A stretch of 60,000 bases of DNA from Polytrichum commune (lineage: Eukaryota; Streptophyta; Polytrichopsida; Polytrichales; Polytrichaceae), in NCBI GenBank assembly GCA_950295325.1, contig OX485804.1:39930001-39990000 (forward strand). The letters run 5' to 3'. This document shows, piece by piece, positions 1 through 12,332 of the stretch (its first letter is position 1; each line of letters opens with the position of its first letter). Below the pieces are notes generated by a model. It saw only the letters and a list, made by a program, of their open reading frames with translations. It was not told where the DNA came from and did not search any database. Position numbers and translations under genes: made by a program.

Positions 1-2127
1 AATATTATCATTTGCGTAGGCATAGAATATACCTTCTATGCAGCCCCCTTCTCGGTCTCGGACAATCACTAACTAAACAAACTACTCATCAAACCTACAA
101 AATTCATCCTTAAAATCCCTAGAAGTATCCAAACATATTCACACAACTCCCCTAAAGAAACATTTGGCATTGAAGATAACTCTCCTCCCTTGATACACTA
201 CTAAGTAAACAACTTACACAAGCAATGAATGACAATGGTCAACTTTGGTTACATATATCAAGGCCTAGTCAAATTCATAGCCTCAAAGTCCGGTGGTTCT
301 TACTTACCAACCTTGTGTATGATCACCTATGTCCCACGCCCTATTTATCCTCAAAAAAATTCCACATACACCTAGACTCAATGGATACCACATTCCATCT
401 CATGAAATCCCCATCATCTGAAAACTGGTACAAAAGTCCCTTCTACCCAACCTTGCTCCACACAAAAAGCCAACACGGAAAATTCATAAAAAAAATTGCC
501 ACTACAATCATCACCACTACCACAAACCCAAGACAATACGGATACAAGAATCCTCAATTCCAAGAATTCCAAGCTAAATTCCACACCAAATCAAATATAA
601 TAAAAAATGCACTCCTCCAAGCCAATATGGACTTCCCCCAAACACATTAAGTGTTACCCCCAACACACTACAACCCCATCACCCCCTATGCCAATCAACC
701 CTCACCCACACAAACTACGACACCCATACACACCCCCACTAGGTACTCCCCTCTCACATATCATCAGTCTTAAGACAACCACCCATAAAGACAAATGGGG
801 TGTTAACAAACGCACATACAAATTTAAATGCCACTGGAACACACATGAAACCAACTATAACACATGGATGCCCCAAAACTTGCTACTAAATCCAAACAAT
901 ATACTATATGAACACAACCTACCCTCATCATGAAACTTTCACACAACATAAAGCAACAAAGCATAAGACCAAAACTCCTCAAAGCACAAGAAACACCACA
1001 ATTACAAGACTTGCGCTATGTCCACCCAAGCATGGAACCAACATCACATCTTACCCTCCACATCCAAGAATGTAACCTAGACAAAGACATCATTGCAAAC
1101 TCCCCCTCCATACAAATTCATCCATCACTAACCCAAATACACAACCACGAAGGCAATTCCAAACCATCATACTACTTGAGAGACTATAATGGCTTTGGGA
1201 AAGATACTTTGCAAACACACCCATCTTCAACCAAACCCCTCCCCAACAATCCTAGATCCCCTAATACATACCTTCCAACTCATGCACTCCTACTTCTCTA
1301 ATCCTTTCACATGCCCACCACGTTCACACAACACCACTTGCTACTCCAACAAATATCTCCACGTAAAAGGATCTACTTCTTTTTGGACTCCAAATGGATC
1401 ACCGCCGCACAAAGCATACAAATCTTATAATTCAAATACGAACAATATATGGATAACTACCGGGGGAAAAAAAATGTCCTCAAACACGACATATCACCAC
1501 TCTACAACCTATGCAACTTCACCTTTAATTATGTTGCACAAATTGACACATAAACAACCTCCGAACCAACCGGCACAACAAAGCCACACGATCATTAGCT
1601 AACACACTCATAGCGCACCCACGAGATGCTTCATACTTGTAAATGTTAGAACCTTCAATGGTAGGGCGCTTGACAACACAACCCCATCTTGGCCCCTCCA
1701 ATGCACATGCTATCTACCACGCTGCACATGCCCAACCAGACTAGAACATGATGTCTTATGTATATTGGGCGCCCCACCAAATGCCTACCCACCATTTACG
1801 CCCATCCCCAACCTTAAAGTAGAAATTGTTGAAGTCGCCTATAGCAACGATAAACTCCCCGAAGCAGCCACAACCTGAAAATTGGATAAATATGCAATAT
1901 TACAAGCTCTATTAACCCAACAAGGTTGGAACGTCCTCCTTCCCATGGGTATCAAAGGGTCCATACATGTATCCACCATCAAACGATTGACCCACCTCAA
2001 AAACCCGCAACACACAATCAACAAAGTAATGGAACATATCTCACAAATTGCCACCAAATATCTCACACACACCATCCTCAACAAACAAAATTTGGAAAAG
2101 CCACAAGCCCTAGTACCCCTCAACTAA
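1..2127 (+). pseudogene. Decayed 3' part of a reverse-transcriptase retroelement
   Basis: Plus-strand reading shows a chain of open pieces broken by stops and frame changes, in C/A-rich DNA unlike the flanks. The first about 330 bases in frame 1 read like the region after a reverse-transcriptase palm (a 'FILKIPRSI' then 'TFGIEDN' stretch, later 'YQGLVKFIASKSGGS'). Around 790-925 a segment with 'YKFKCHW', 'NTW' and a following hydrophobic helix resembles a chromodomain. From 1603 to 2124 one frame runs with a single stop: a cysteine-rich 'CTCYLPRCTCP' part, 'EIVEVAYSND', 'KLDKY' and 'GWNV...GIKGSIH', then a helical tail ending in a stop at 2125-2127. This order suggests the C-terminal end of a non-LTR-type retroelement polyprotein with a possible endonuclease-like tail. 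The 5' part lies outside the window. Domain names are from pattern memory only; decay is certain, family is not. Confidence 0.45.
790..925 (+). other. Chromodomain-like segment inside the decayed retroelement
   Basis: About 45 codons open in frame 1 show a basic lead, then 'YKFKCHW', an acidic/polar turn, 'NTWMPQNLL' and a short helix ending 'LYEHN'. Chromodomains typically read Y-hydrophobic-V-K-W-x-G, then N-T-W-E-P, then a C-terminal helix, so aromatic and tryptophan spacing fits, while the usual glutamate after W is replaced by methionine. Chromodomains occur in retroelement polyproteins and can guide integration to chromatin. Here the copy is dead because the frame is broken on both sides. 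It could also be chance similarity in low-complexity C/A-rich DNA. Confidence 0.25.
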
Positions 2128-2706
2128 GAAACACTAACCAAATGTATACTTATACTAACTATTGGTCCACCTTCCACAAGTAGGTAATAAGTCCCCCCCC
2201 CCCACCCACCATCTCCGTGCAGACATGACTGTAGGTCAACGAACATACATTGCATGTTGGTGTAACTACACCGACATTCCTTTTTTTTATTTGGACACAC
2301 ATTCTTGAACTTGTAAGATTTAGACAAGGCCATGATAAGATATTCAAGAAGCACTTAATCCAATGCAAAAGGCACAACATGATTTAGAAGAGTAGAAAAT
2401 AGGCGCTATATGATCATAATAAGGTTTGGAATCATTTAACTTAAAAATGATGTAAGAGATTGAATTACAATTCGAATATTTTGAATTGCGCAACTTCCAA
2501 ATTCCTTTTGCAAGGCTAGTCCAACAAGTTGATCCGCATAAAAATCCAATCATGATAAGTACCCAAACTTGTCAAGGTGTAGAGAATAGGTGTGCATGTC
2601 TCAATCCATCGTCTCAAAGGAGGCTCTAAGAATATTCATGGATTTCATATAAAAACGAGCATCACTCAACAATTCCTAAAGTGTGACCAAGTACCAGTCC
2701 TCTATG
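2128..2706. other. Unassigned DNA after the retroelement
   Basis: No coding signal. It contains a cytosine run near 2190-2203 and a short T run at 2281-2288. The retroelement frame ends just to the left; no poly(A) tail or target duplication that would mark its 3' boundary is visible. Confidence 0.5.
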
Positions 2707-2940
2707 GAGAGAGGAAATTATTGCTTATGAGCATACCTCTCATTCATCCAACATATAAGCCTTGAAAAAATATGCAGCCTGATGTGTATTATTTTTGTTC
2801 ATTTGACACTGAACTTGACTTAAAGACCCCAAATTAGTCTAGTCCAAGTCAAGTGAGGTGAATCAGCCACAAACCTCTAAGGGTCCATGTTTTTATGTTG
2901 AATGGATGAGAGGTATGCTCTTTTGCAAGAATTCCCTCTC
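2707..2940. mobile_element. MITE, family 'TACCTCTCATTCATCC', copy 1
   Basis: About 235 bp with inverted ends. The left end reads GAGAGAGGAAATTATTGC, then AGCATACCTCTCATTCATCC; the right end read in reverse complement gives GAGAGGGAATTCTTGC, then AGCATACCTCTCATCCATTC, so the inverted repeats are about 45 bp. The centre has no coding capacity. Related copies in this window lie at 9357-9593, 45421-45680, 49606-49843 and 56093-56316. Superfamily is unclear because target duplications are not evident. Confidence 0.75.
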
Positions 2941-5900
2941 TTCCTCCTCTTCACTTCCTTAGACTTGGAAATTCCTAGCAAATGGGTGTAAAAGATTGTT
3001 TAGAGCCCATAGAAAGACTAGTTGTGGCAGGTTGACGGATACACTAGTGCCCAAGGGATGAATGTCCCATCTATAGGCATTCTAGAAATCGTCTCCATAA
3101 ATTTCGCAATACATGTATTGACATGTTGCATACACCCCAAAATATGAATTATCATAATTCAAATCTCATTTGCTCAATTATGTTTAGTAACCCATTTGCT
3201 TCCATCCACATCATTCAATGAATAAATCCTCAACGAACTCATCTTCAAATAAATACAAAGCCTATATAAAACTTTCATTCAATATTTTTGATGAATAATT
3301 TTTGTTCTTAAGTTAAACACATTTGTATTTGAAATTTCAATAAGATATGTGTCAAACTATTATGATTTTTTTGGATACACACTTTTTATACATATATTGC
3401 AGTGATTTTTGCAATGTGGGATACACAATTTGAATACATGCATTATGAACAAAAGCAACATCTCCCATATTGCAAGACATGTTGTGGTACATGTTCAATT
3501 TTTCATAAAGTAGAAAAAATGTGTGTGTGTGTGTCTATATATATATATATATTCATTTTAATGAGATTATCATGAATTTACAAATGATTTTGTGTCATCA
3601 TGTTTACAAGATTGTAATGATTAATCATAGTATAAGTGATGTGCAGTGGGTACTTTTCATTGTTTTTCATGTTTACTGCTAAATGAATAGTACAAATCAT
3701 ATCAAAGTTTGTTAGATGGCTTCGTAAGTTGCACATTGATGTCGTGAAAGGAACAGTAGATCTTATAATTCGTAGAGTAGACGAGAATAAGTACTATAGG
3801 TTTTAGAAATTATAGATTATTACATTTTTAGTATCACATGTTTTTTTAAATTAGTCACACTGAGGAAGTAGTACACATGCAATACATGTATTAATGAGGT
3901 TTTCAAATAGAAGCATCTCTACCCTTGTAAGTGCTATGTGCATCATGTCATCTTTAACATGTTGCGGATGGAAATTGCATTGAAAATTGAGTTGTTTTGC
4001 CATTCTTATGCCATATGAAATTTGTATTATTGAGATCATCTATTTTACAACACATAAATGAGTGTAAAATTCTTATTTGCATATTTCTATAAAAAAATTA
4101 TTTCATTAAAAAAATACATATAAGATTCATAGTTCAAGAAGTGCACAACAATTTATTGAGAAAAAAAAATTACAATTAAAATTCATAACAAATTGAATAT
4201 AAATAGAAAATGTCATACTACTCCATGTACTAAGTAGACGCTATATACTTTATATAAGCTACTTTAGTCCTCATTTCTCACAATTTCATTTTCATCATTT
4301 AAAACAAAATAATATGGGTGTTAATCAGAGTATTTGTCCATTGCTTCTCCAACTTAAATATTCATATAAAAGTCTTCTTCATTTACGAATCCTCTTTCTT
4401 AATGCAATGTAATGTTTCAAACAACTTTTATTTTCCAATCCTCATAAGAGGTTCATATCTTCTTATTTGAATGAAACTTCAAACACTCTCGAATGCATGA
4501 TTTTCTAGTTTTTCTCCCTATATCCCACTTTTTCTTACCAAATGCCTCTTTCAGTGCCTTGATTCTATGAGTCTGATCGGATTTAACAATGAGGTCCAAA
4601 GACCTCATTATGTATTAGTTTTTTCTAATTTAGAAATGCTTACATCTCCCACATCCCAATCTTCAATATCAAGCCATTCTTTGAGGTGTGATTTAATAAT
4701 TCTAGTAAGCAGAGGTTTTTGAAGAGAAACTTTAACATCAAGTGGCCTCTTGAGTTTATTCTAGTAGTTCTCAACCAATGACATTCATATTGCCACTCAT
4801 ATTTTCTCTTCCGCCTTATATAATCTTCAAAAACAAGTGGATTCATCTTCTGATCGTTGTGCTTCTTTGGATCATCATTACTTGTTGATGGATGACACCC
4901 TTTATTGTGAGGAATCCAAAGGCCATGTTTCTTCTTTATGTGTTGTCTACACAATTGTTTATCATGTCATGGCCCAAGTATCTAGCAATTTTTGTACATC
5001 AACAAAGAGCAATAATAATATGCTTAATTTTTTAAAATATTTTTTCAATTGGCATATATATTACAATGAGTTCACAATGGAGGTATCACTCAACCACTAC
5101 CTATTTCAAAAAACCTCACCAAACTTATGCTCTAGAATCTTACCAATTCATGTGGGGATGCACAAAACTACCCTATCGAGCTGCTAGAGGTTGGATCTCA
5201 AAACATGTTGTTAAAGCAACGGTACTATTGGTTACATCTAGTTTGAGACTTAGTTTGAATTTAGAATTGGATTGCTTATGGTGATTGCATGTGCACAGTT
5301 CCACATTTGCATTGTCCTTCATGAATAATTGTGGAACTTCATGGATTGGCTAAAACTGCCACAAACGGCAACTAGACGAGGTTCCAAAATGTTCAAAACC
5401 TTTTTGGAACAAACTAGGGTTGTTGCTTTCCATATCAAATATGGAAGAATAACACATAAGGTAGGCGTGCATTATTTGGATATTTTCTCTCTACATCTAC
5501 TACTTATAGGATATGAAACATGATTTCCACTCAGAGTGCACTAGTTCGCCCTTGTTGGTTGTATTTGGGCTCCATTTTTGCAATTCAATTCTCAATTTGT
5601 ATCTGCACCCAAAAAAAACATAGGATTTAAAACACACAATTAGAGTGAAATGGGTAGTTGATCCAAATTGTGCATGTAACTATTTGTTTAATAATTTTTG
5701 GGCCTTATGTGGTCACTATTCTTATTAATAACTATACTTGAGTCATACATGGCAAAGCTTGTAGCTAAGAACAATAAGGATTTGTTCAAAGAGATAGAAA
5801 ATCTTCACTCTTATAACTTTGCCATGTGAACTCCAACATTGAGACTTTAAACGACAATCTTCGTGACTGACATTGGTAATCGGATGCAACTCTAATTTTG

Positions 5901-7060
5901 CAATACACATATTGCAACCATGATTTACATGAACATAAAGACCTTCTCTTAGAGTCATTAGTACAGTAGATATATGGCGATCACTTGAGAGACTTTCATA
6001 GAGAATTTCACAAGCAAACTCTTTCTATGTGGTTGAAGCTCAAGTACTTTGGAGCTAGGGCACAAACCAATCGCTTCAAACACAACTTCTTTAAAAGCAT
6101 TCGTACAAGTAAGTATGCCACATGCAAGCAAATACACCACCACAATCTAATTTTGCAACACTTGACATTCATTTGAGTCTCTAATACACCAGAACACTAT
6201 ATTACAACCCTAATTTCACATAAACATCAAGAATTATGCTTATATATAATAGATAAAGTCAGAATTTGATGTAGAAATTGCTACAAAAATTGAATGCTCA
6301 AATCAATATGCAATACTTGTAGCAACAACCATCCCTAAGAAGATCGGGGAGAATGCAAATTCGTAGTGAAGAAGTGGAAGAGAGAAAATAGGGAGATCGA
6401 CATAAGTTGAGTGGGTCTCACTTGCGACTCATTTACACACACTCTATAGCTCCACAACTTCATCCGTTGCATGTACCCGTATATACCGGTTGTCCTACCC
6501 AAGCCATAAAGACTACCCACTTTCTTGATTGCATGCAATTACAAGGGTTAAATAGTGGGTGAGTGAAAGAATGAGTCAACCCCTAGATGGGTTTTGGAAC
6601 CCAACTTGGGCCTTTCATAAATATATTGTTTTCAAATTATACAACGTGAATATAAATTGTGATGTGAGTTTTTGATGAATAGTGATAGCTTGTTGTCTTG
6701 TAAGATCATTGCTCTTGACACCGACACAACATAACTTGAAAAAGCTGAATGAAGATTTCTTATCATTCAATAGTACAAAAGAATAAACAATTATTATGAA
6801 CACATTCAAACGTTCAACAATTGAAAAGAATGGTCACGTACATGTATACCTCTCATTCATCCAAACTCGAGTTATCTCCATCATAAATTTATGGTTGGTT
6901 CATTGCAAATTGGGTCCCACTAAGTATCTTTCCAGACTACACAAACCAAGTTTTCAGCATTTTCCTTGGAAGAATGAGTGGTAACATGCTTGTCCATAAC
7001 AATTCCCTCCGGCCGTTAATGGCCATGCAACTAACTAGAGTTCAACTCTCATTTATAGTC
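2941..7060. other. AT-rich DNA without recognisable genes
   Basis: No convincing coding region. The longest frames (a 104-codon minus-strand frame at 4640-4954 and a 116-codon plus-strand frame at 4837-5187) overlap on opposite strands and show no family motif I recognise. Short similar stretches recur: 'CTAATTTTGCAA' followed by an ACATAAACAT-like string appears near 5890-5940 and 6148-6225, hinting at an old duplicated repeat. A compound microsatellite lies at 3520-3552. Confidence 0.5.
3520..3552. repeat. Compound microsatellite (TG)n-TC-(TA)n
   Basis: A run of TG dinucleotides passes through TC into a run of TA dinucleotides. The same compound order occurs at 14051-14080, which suggests descent from one repeat rather than two independent microsatellites. 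Confidence 0.9.
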
Positions 7061-7394
7061 CTATGGTACACGTGCCTGATTTCAACACAACAAGAATCTT
7101 GACACCTACATTTGACTTGTATGTGGTCCAGTGTGGATCTAACGACAAACACTAAAAACACATGTATTCAAAAGAGATTGGACTACGTGTTCAGATTTTA
7201 TTAACTACTCTAGAGACATAATAGTCAACGTAATTTGGAGGACTTATATGACCACCTACATAGCACAAGAATAGAGTCACTTCAATATTGATTAAGATAT
7301 TTTTAAGAACTCCAGAACATATGAGACAAATGGGTACATGCATGACTTGGATTTGCTAACCATCTCATACTAATTGCGCGTTTCTATCTTACCA
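7061..7394 (+). mobile_element. Dispersed repeat, family 'AAGGTAGGCGTGCC', copy 1
   Basis: About 335 bp that align along their length with 13468-13815 and 30544-30875, and with partial copies at 41690-42010, 42148-43320 (interrupted), 51266-51425, 52510-52750 (reverse) and 56638-56900. Shared landmarks in order are a start of the form AAGGTAGGCGTGCC (here eroded), a GGACACCTATATTTGAGTG-like string, ATTGGACTACGTGTTCA, a GGAGGACCTATATGACCA string and TAACCATCTCATACTAAT near the right end. No conserved reading frame is shared by copies, so it is probably a non-autonomous element. Its right end abuts the hAT-like MITE at 7428. Confidence 0.65.
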
Positions 7395-7427
7395 GATGTG
7401 GGTGCAAAGAGAAAAGTATCCAAATTA

Positions 7428-7930
7428 GGACCACTTCACACACGAGCCAAGAGCTGTGACCATGAAATTGTGAGAGCCCAGAAGAAAGCGTCCAAAGGCC
7501 ATCCCAAGACACCTCCATAATCATGTAGTGTGGTCATGGACTCTCAAGTGCGGTGTGAAGTAATATGTGACCGGGTCCTCAACCAAATGCTATTTCAGTG
7601 AATTTCTATTCATGCAGGTCTTCATACATGATAAAAATAAATAAATAAATCAACGGTTGTGAACGTTCAGAGTACCACGGTCTCCTGGTTTGTGTTAGGC
7701 CTGCCTCCAAGAGGTGGTTTTTGAAAATAGTCCAAGTGACCATGAAACATGATCCATTTGATGCCATGTAGGAATCCACGTAGACTTTACAACCATCTTG
7801 CATGCACACACTCCGTTGGTCCCTCAAGCGTAGTGTGAAGTGAACTTGGACTAGATCCGCGTTTTCCACCAATGAGAGTGCTTGAAATGTAATGGACACG
7901 GGCTCTCAGTCTCGTGTGTGAAGTGGCCCT
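7428..7930 (+). mobile_element. hAT-like MITE, family 'AGGGCCACTTCACACA', copy 1
   Basis: About 500 bp bounded by AGGACCACTTCACACA on the left and TGTGTGAAGTGGCCCT on the right, which are inverted repeats with one mismatch. With the flanking T the ends start TAGGR, agreeing with the YARNG start common to hAT transposon ends. The interior has no transposase. Related copies are at 10137-10592, 22212-22806 and 44299-44800 (reverse). I could not define an 8 bp target duplication here, so the hAT label rests on the ends. Confidence 0.7.
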
Positions 7931-9356
7931 TAGGCAGGTCTACCTTAGAAGCTAGAAATGTGCTGAATGTGCAAACTATTTCAGGTCACCTCATTTGATA
8001 CAGCTTTTAGTCTTGTCTTTGTAACCGAAAAAATTCAATGCGTAGGATCTAAGCTGCCCGGCTTCCACATGGGTTGGTATAATGCAATCCACATGTAGAA
8101 AGCTCGAATCCGGCCCACTAGTAGGCCCTCCACTCACACAACATGCCCCGACCACACAATGGATTGCGGCTAGAGCTTCATGGTGTCTATTTATACCATC
8201 CATTTGGAAGGTGAAAACGTAGCGAGCTACTCTATAGCTTCGAGAATCCTTTTTCTAGTTGATTTGACTCCAAAAATAACATCAAAAGACTCTCCACTAT
8301 GTTGTTGATGATATATAGTGTGGACATATGTGTGACGTCGCTTGGCATGAGTGATTCATATTGTGGTCCACACCATACGCCATCGTGCAAGAAAATAGTG
8401 TGTAATCCTAGTTACATTTGAATCTTCAACCAGTTTCCATTCTTCCGCTAATAGTTGTGGTGAGGTATCGTGTTAAAATTGCCGAGAATGTGATATCCCA
8501 AGAGTCCTATCTCAATTTTTAAGCTCAAGATGCGAGGGAGAATAGTACGTAAACAATATCGAACTGAAGAGCAATTGATCTTCGAATGATCACTCGCCCA
8601 AGTGGCTAAGAGTTTGGAGGAGATCTTTGTGAATATAAAAAAAACAACTTGAGACGCTCTACAAGAGGGAGTGTTTGCTCATGGAAAACGCATGAGATTT
8701 AAAGGGGGCATCATCATTTGAAACAATTGAATGTATTTCTTGAAGGAAGGTTTTGGTGATGTGCTCGCTTCCTTTATTAGGCATGTGCTCACTTCAAAGA
8801 CAAAACACAACTTGTCAAATAGATAGCAATACAATGAAGATTGTCTTCAATCATATAAAATATTGTAGGCAACAACATGGACGTCTGATGTTAAATTTTG
8901 TAAATTGTTAAACAATGTGCACCCACAATATTGTCCTCAATGTTTTCAGTGTGAGAATGAGCTCAATAGTGTGGCCTCGATTATTCACTAAAAATAGTAC
9001 ATTATAGATGGAAGGGTTGACATGTCAACCCATAGTAGGTTTATTTCCACTATGAGACCTTTTATCCACAATGGATGTGTTGACCTAGACGTCTTGAAAC
9101 ACAAGCCATAGAATGTTGGTTGGCTAGACCTTGGTGGTGTCTAGGTAAACTTATATGATATCGGGAAAGTGACAACATAACTACTCTATGATGTGAAGAT
9201 TCTTCTACTTTATTGTTTTCACTCCCGAAATCGCAGTAGAGAGTCCAATGGGATGTAGCTAGAAATGAATCGACCATCGACCTACACGGGAGTTTGTTTG
9301 TACTAAAGCCCCCTTCATCCATGATGGATGAGCTTATCTAGATGCCACAGAGCCCG
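7931..9356. other. Unassigned AT-rich DNA
   Basis: No gene seen. A weak inverted pair, TTATCCACAATGGATG near 9061 and CATCCATGATGGATGAGC near 9316, brackets about 280 bp and may be the ends of a degraded element. A frame on the minus strand at 7991-8203 has no recognisable motif. Confidence 0.45.
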
Positions 9357-9593
9357 AGAGAGAGGAAATTTTCACATACAAGTGTACCTCTCATCCATCC
9401 AACATAAAAAACTTGGACCCGTATAGGTTTGTGGCCCAATTCATCTCAACTAATGCAGAGTAGACTAATTCAAGGTCTTTCATGCTAATTCTAGTGTTCA
9501 ATAACCTAACATAGAAGTTGTTGAGTTGTATACTAATTCATGGCTTTTGTATTGGGCGAATGAGAGTACATTCACATGCTACAATTTTCTCTA
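9357..9593. mobile_element. MITE, family 'TACCTCTCATTCATCC', copy 2
   Basis: The left end GAGAGAGGAAATTTTCAC then GTGTACCTCTCATCCATCC, and the right end ending in TTTTCTCT, match copy 1. The right inverted repeat is more degraded: an ATTGGGCGAATGAGAGTAC string replaces the expected one. No coding content. Confidence 0.65.
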
Positions 9594-10136
9594 AAGTAGC
9601 AGTGCCTTAAAGTAACACCAATCTTTTGACAACACCTATTAGAGAGAAACAACAATAAAGTCTTTGAGAATTTAGACCTCTAACATTGAGGGCAACAATA
9701 ACGAGTTGTTTTTGGTTTGTTTCATAGGACTTTGTTTGTTTTTTTGATACAATTTTAAACTTGTGATGGAATTCTTGAAATTTATTAATCAAGCCCTATA
9801 AAATGCTTTGATATTAAGAATAACATATTCACTCTAGTGATGAACTAGTACTTCAACTCCTATAATACCATCAATTATTTTTCCTTTTGAATTTCCTCTT
9901 AACACTTATATCATAATATTATTCAACACATAAGTTGTTTATATCCAAAAATAGGCAACAAGCTCCATATCATACCAAATTCCACCCTAGTTTGAGCTTT
10001 TCTTGGGTCCACGGAACCATTTGTAAGGGTTTAATAATGTTCTAACCCTAAAAAAATTCTCATTGATATGAAAACTAATTGACAATTGTCAAATGGTAGT
10101 CTTCAGCTTAAGTAAATCAAGAGGCAAGGTCATATG
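9594..10136. other. Unassigned AT-rich DNA
   Basis: Nothing recognisable. Frames are short and without motifs. Confidence 0.5.
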
Positions 10137-10592
10137 TGAGAGCCCAAAAGAAAGTGTCCAAAGGCCATCCCAACACACCTCCAAAATCATGTAGTGTGGT
10201 CACGGACCCTCGAGTGTAGTGTGAAGTCATGTGTGACTAGGCCCTCAACTAAATGCTATTTCAATGAATTTCTATTCATGCGGGTCCTCACACATGATAA
10301 AATAGAATAAATCAGCAGTTGTGAGCGTTTCGAATGCCATGGTCTCCCGGTTTTGTATTAGGCATACCTCCAAAAGGTGGTTTTGAAAATAATCCAAGTG
10401 ACCATGTACATAATCCAATCGATGCCATGTAAGAATCCATGTAGACTTTACATCCATCTTGCATTCACATACTCCATTGGTCCCTCAAGCATAGTGTGAA
10501 GCGAACATGGACCGGCTCCGCCATTTCCACGAATGAGAGTGCTTGATGTGCAATGGTCACGGGCCCTCAGTCTCATGTGTGAAGTTGCCCTG
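10137..10592 (+). mobile_element. hAT-like MITE, family 'AGGGCCACTTCACACA', copy 2, left end lost
   Basis: It aligns closely with 7463-7930 from 'GTGAGAGCCCA' onward, including the TGTAGTGTGGTCA string, the CAAGTGACCATG string and the right end TGTGTGAAGTTGCCCT. The first about 35 bp of the family, including the left inverted repeat, are absent or too eroded to see, so this copy is probably dead even for mobilisation in trans. Confidence 0.7.
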
Positions 10593-11462
10593 AGTCATGC
10601 ACTAGACTAAAAGTGTGATTATGACAAGTGGCGCGGTCTAATGCACGTGGCTAATGACCATGGTCCTACATGGCTTATGGACAAGATTAATTATATCATT
10701 TGACTTCACAATACATAAAACACCTTATTTATATTGAGCTATTCTATTTAGATTAGTGAAGTCCATATTTATACCCTACCTAAACTCCAAACTTTTGCAT
10801 GCGATAAACAACAAATTTTTGTAGGAAAACTTAATGTTGAATTTTAAGATATTGTGATCCACATTAGTTTATTGTCGTGATGATTAAAAGAAGCGTGGGC
10901 CACACTATTTGGAGAATAAACACAACAAATTGGGACCACACAATTGTCGCTTGCTAGCTAAATTCCATTGTAAAATATGCATCATGTGGGAGGTTGTGAG
11001 CATGCCCACACAAGGATTTCTTGGCCCCATTGTCAACGTTCTCTTTCTAGAATTCGATCTCGCATCCAACTTAAAGTGGAAGCACCCAATTCCGTCAATG
11101 ATCAAAATTCAATACCTACATTCTCTCCAAAGTGGATAACTTCTACGTACTTCAAAATGAACACTAGTTGCAATATTCCCAGTAAACTAAACACAGTTCA
11201 TTGGTTGAAATCAGACAAAATATCAATGAATAACATTGTTCATATTGGGAGGGGACCAATATGTGGCCAGGAAGGGTCAAATGAAGGTATATTACTTTGA
11301 ATGTTTCTTTGAAAATCAAATATGCTCTAGTTCATGTGCTCATACTATCATTGTGCTCATAATGTAATTGCTAATCTAGATAAAATATTGGCTACTCTAT
11401 TTGGATTCGGTAAGGGACCCTCACATTCAAAGTGTCCGTGATATACGCTTATACCTTATCCA
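10593..11462. other. Unassigned DNA
   Basis: No gene recognised. Overlapping 66-107 codon frames on both strands at 10905-11300 share the same DNA and show no family motif or start context that would favour any of them. Confidence 0.45.
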
Positions 11463-11768
11463 TTTTCATGTTGAATCTACAACCACATGTATACCAATGT
11501 GGAGTCATCCTTGCATGTAAGGTAGGGGGTGCTTAAACTATCACTTTAAGCACTAAGTGTATATATTATTAATTTATTGGTATAATTTATAATTTGTATT
11601 GTTAGCAATTGGAAAGAGATTCCAAAGCACCAAAGTATGTTATCCAATTTCATGTTGAATCTACAACCATAGGTCTGCCAATGTGGAATCATCCTTGCAC
11701 ATAAAGTTTGGGGTGCTCAAATTGTCATTTTAGTACTATTATTAGATTGGTATAGTTTATAGTGTTTA
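11463..11768 (+). repeat. Direct tandem duplication, unit about 185 bp
   Basis: Unit 1 (11463-11648) and unit 2 (from 11649) share TTCATGTTGAATCTACAACC, CCAATGTGGARTCATCCTTG, a GGTGCT-led string and TTGGTATARTTTATA. Unit 2 is interrupted at about 11770 and its end, ATTGTTAGCAATTG then GGAGATTCCAAA, resumes at about 12544-12590. The duplication therefore predates the insertion. Confidence 0.7.
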
Positions 11769-11984
11769 TTGCAGACCTTGGACAACTAGCTAACTAGCAT
11801 CACCTAGATAAATTTCCCATGCCCTTATTTATCACATAGCTTTAGCTAGCTAGGTTCACTGAACCTATGATTCTTACTTAACTTTAGCTAGCTAACTTTT
11901 CCAGATCTCTCATTTTCACTTAGCTTCAACTAGCTAAATAGTTGTGTGACATGTATATCCATTCTAAACCAAAGAGAAATCCAG

Positions 11985-12332
11985 TCAAACATAACCAAAC
12001 AATATATAATTGGTTGTAATGCTCTCGGTTGGCTCTGTATTTTCATGTTGTTGGACAAGGAAATTGAAAGGCTTAAAATTATAACATATATAGTTGGCTT
12101 CCTCACTTTCGACTGGCATGGGTGATAGATCATCATCCTCCTCTTCTTCTTCTTCTTCTTCTTCTTCTTCTTCTTCTTCTTCTTCTTCTTCTTCTTCATT
12201 TTCATTATCGTTGGAATTGTCAATGTCATCTAGCAATTCAAGATGAGATGGAATCAAGGTGTTCCAAATCGAAGATTCTACTACATATGTTGTATTATTA
12301 GGAATCATGCTTGTGTTCAATTTCAAAAACAT
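11985..12332 (-). CDS. Doubtful 115-aa acidic frame inside the TIR element
   Basis: The minus-strand frame starts 'MFLKLNTSMIPNN', continues to 'LELLDDIDNSNDNEN', then a run of more than 20 glutamates encoded by the (TTC)n microsatellite, then 'DDDLSPMPVESEEANY'. Acid-rich sequence flanks the run on both sides, which is a little more than a microsatellite alone would give. An overlapping frame reads the same repeat as polylysine, so the openness is partly a product of the repeat. It could be an exon remnant of a transposon protein, a captured gene piece, or noise. No family recognised. Confidence 0.2.
   Translation of the reverse strand: MFLKLNTSMIPNNTTYVVESSIWNTLIPSHLELLDDIDNSNDNENEEEEEEEEEEEEEEEEEEEEDDDLSPMPVESEEANYICYNFKPFNFLVQQHENTEPTESITTNYILFGYV
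12141..12198. repeat. (TTC)n microsatellite
   Basis: About 19 uninterrupted TTC units, preceded by CTCCTC; it lies inside the glutamate-rich frame. Confidence 0.95.

Noticed and set aside
4640-5187. Overlapping 104- and 116-codon frames on opposite strands
   Set aside because: Same DNA read both ways, no recognised motif, no supporting start or splice context.
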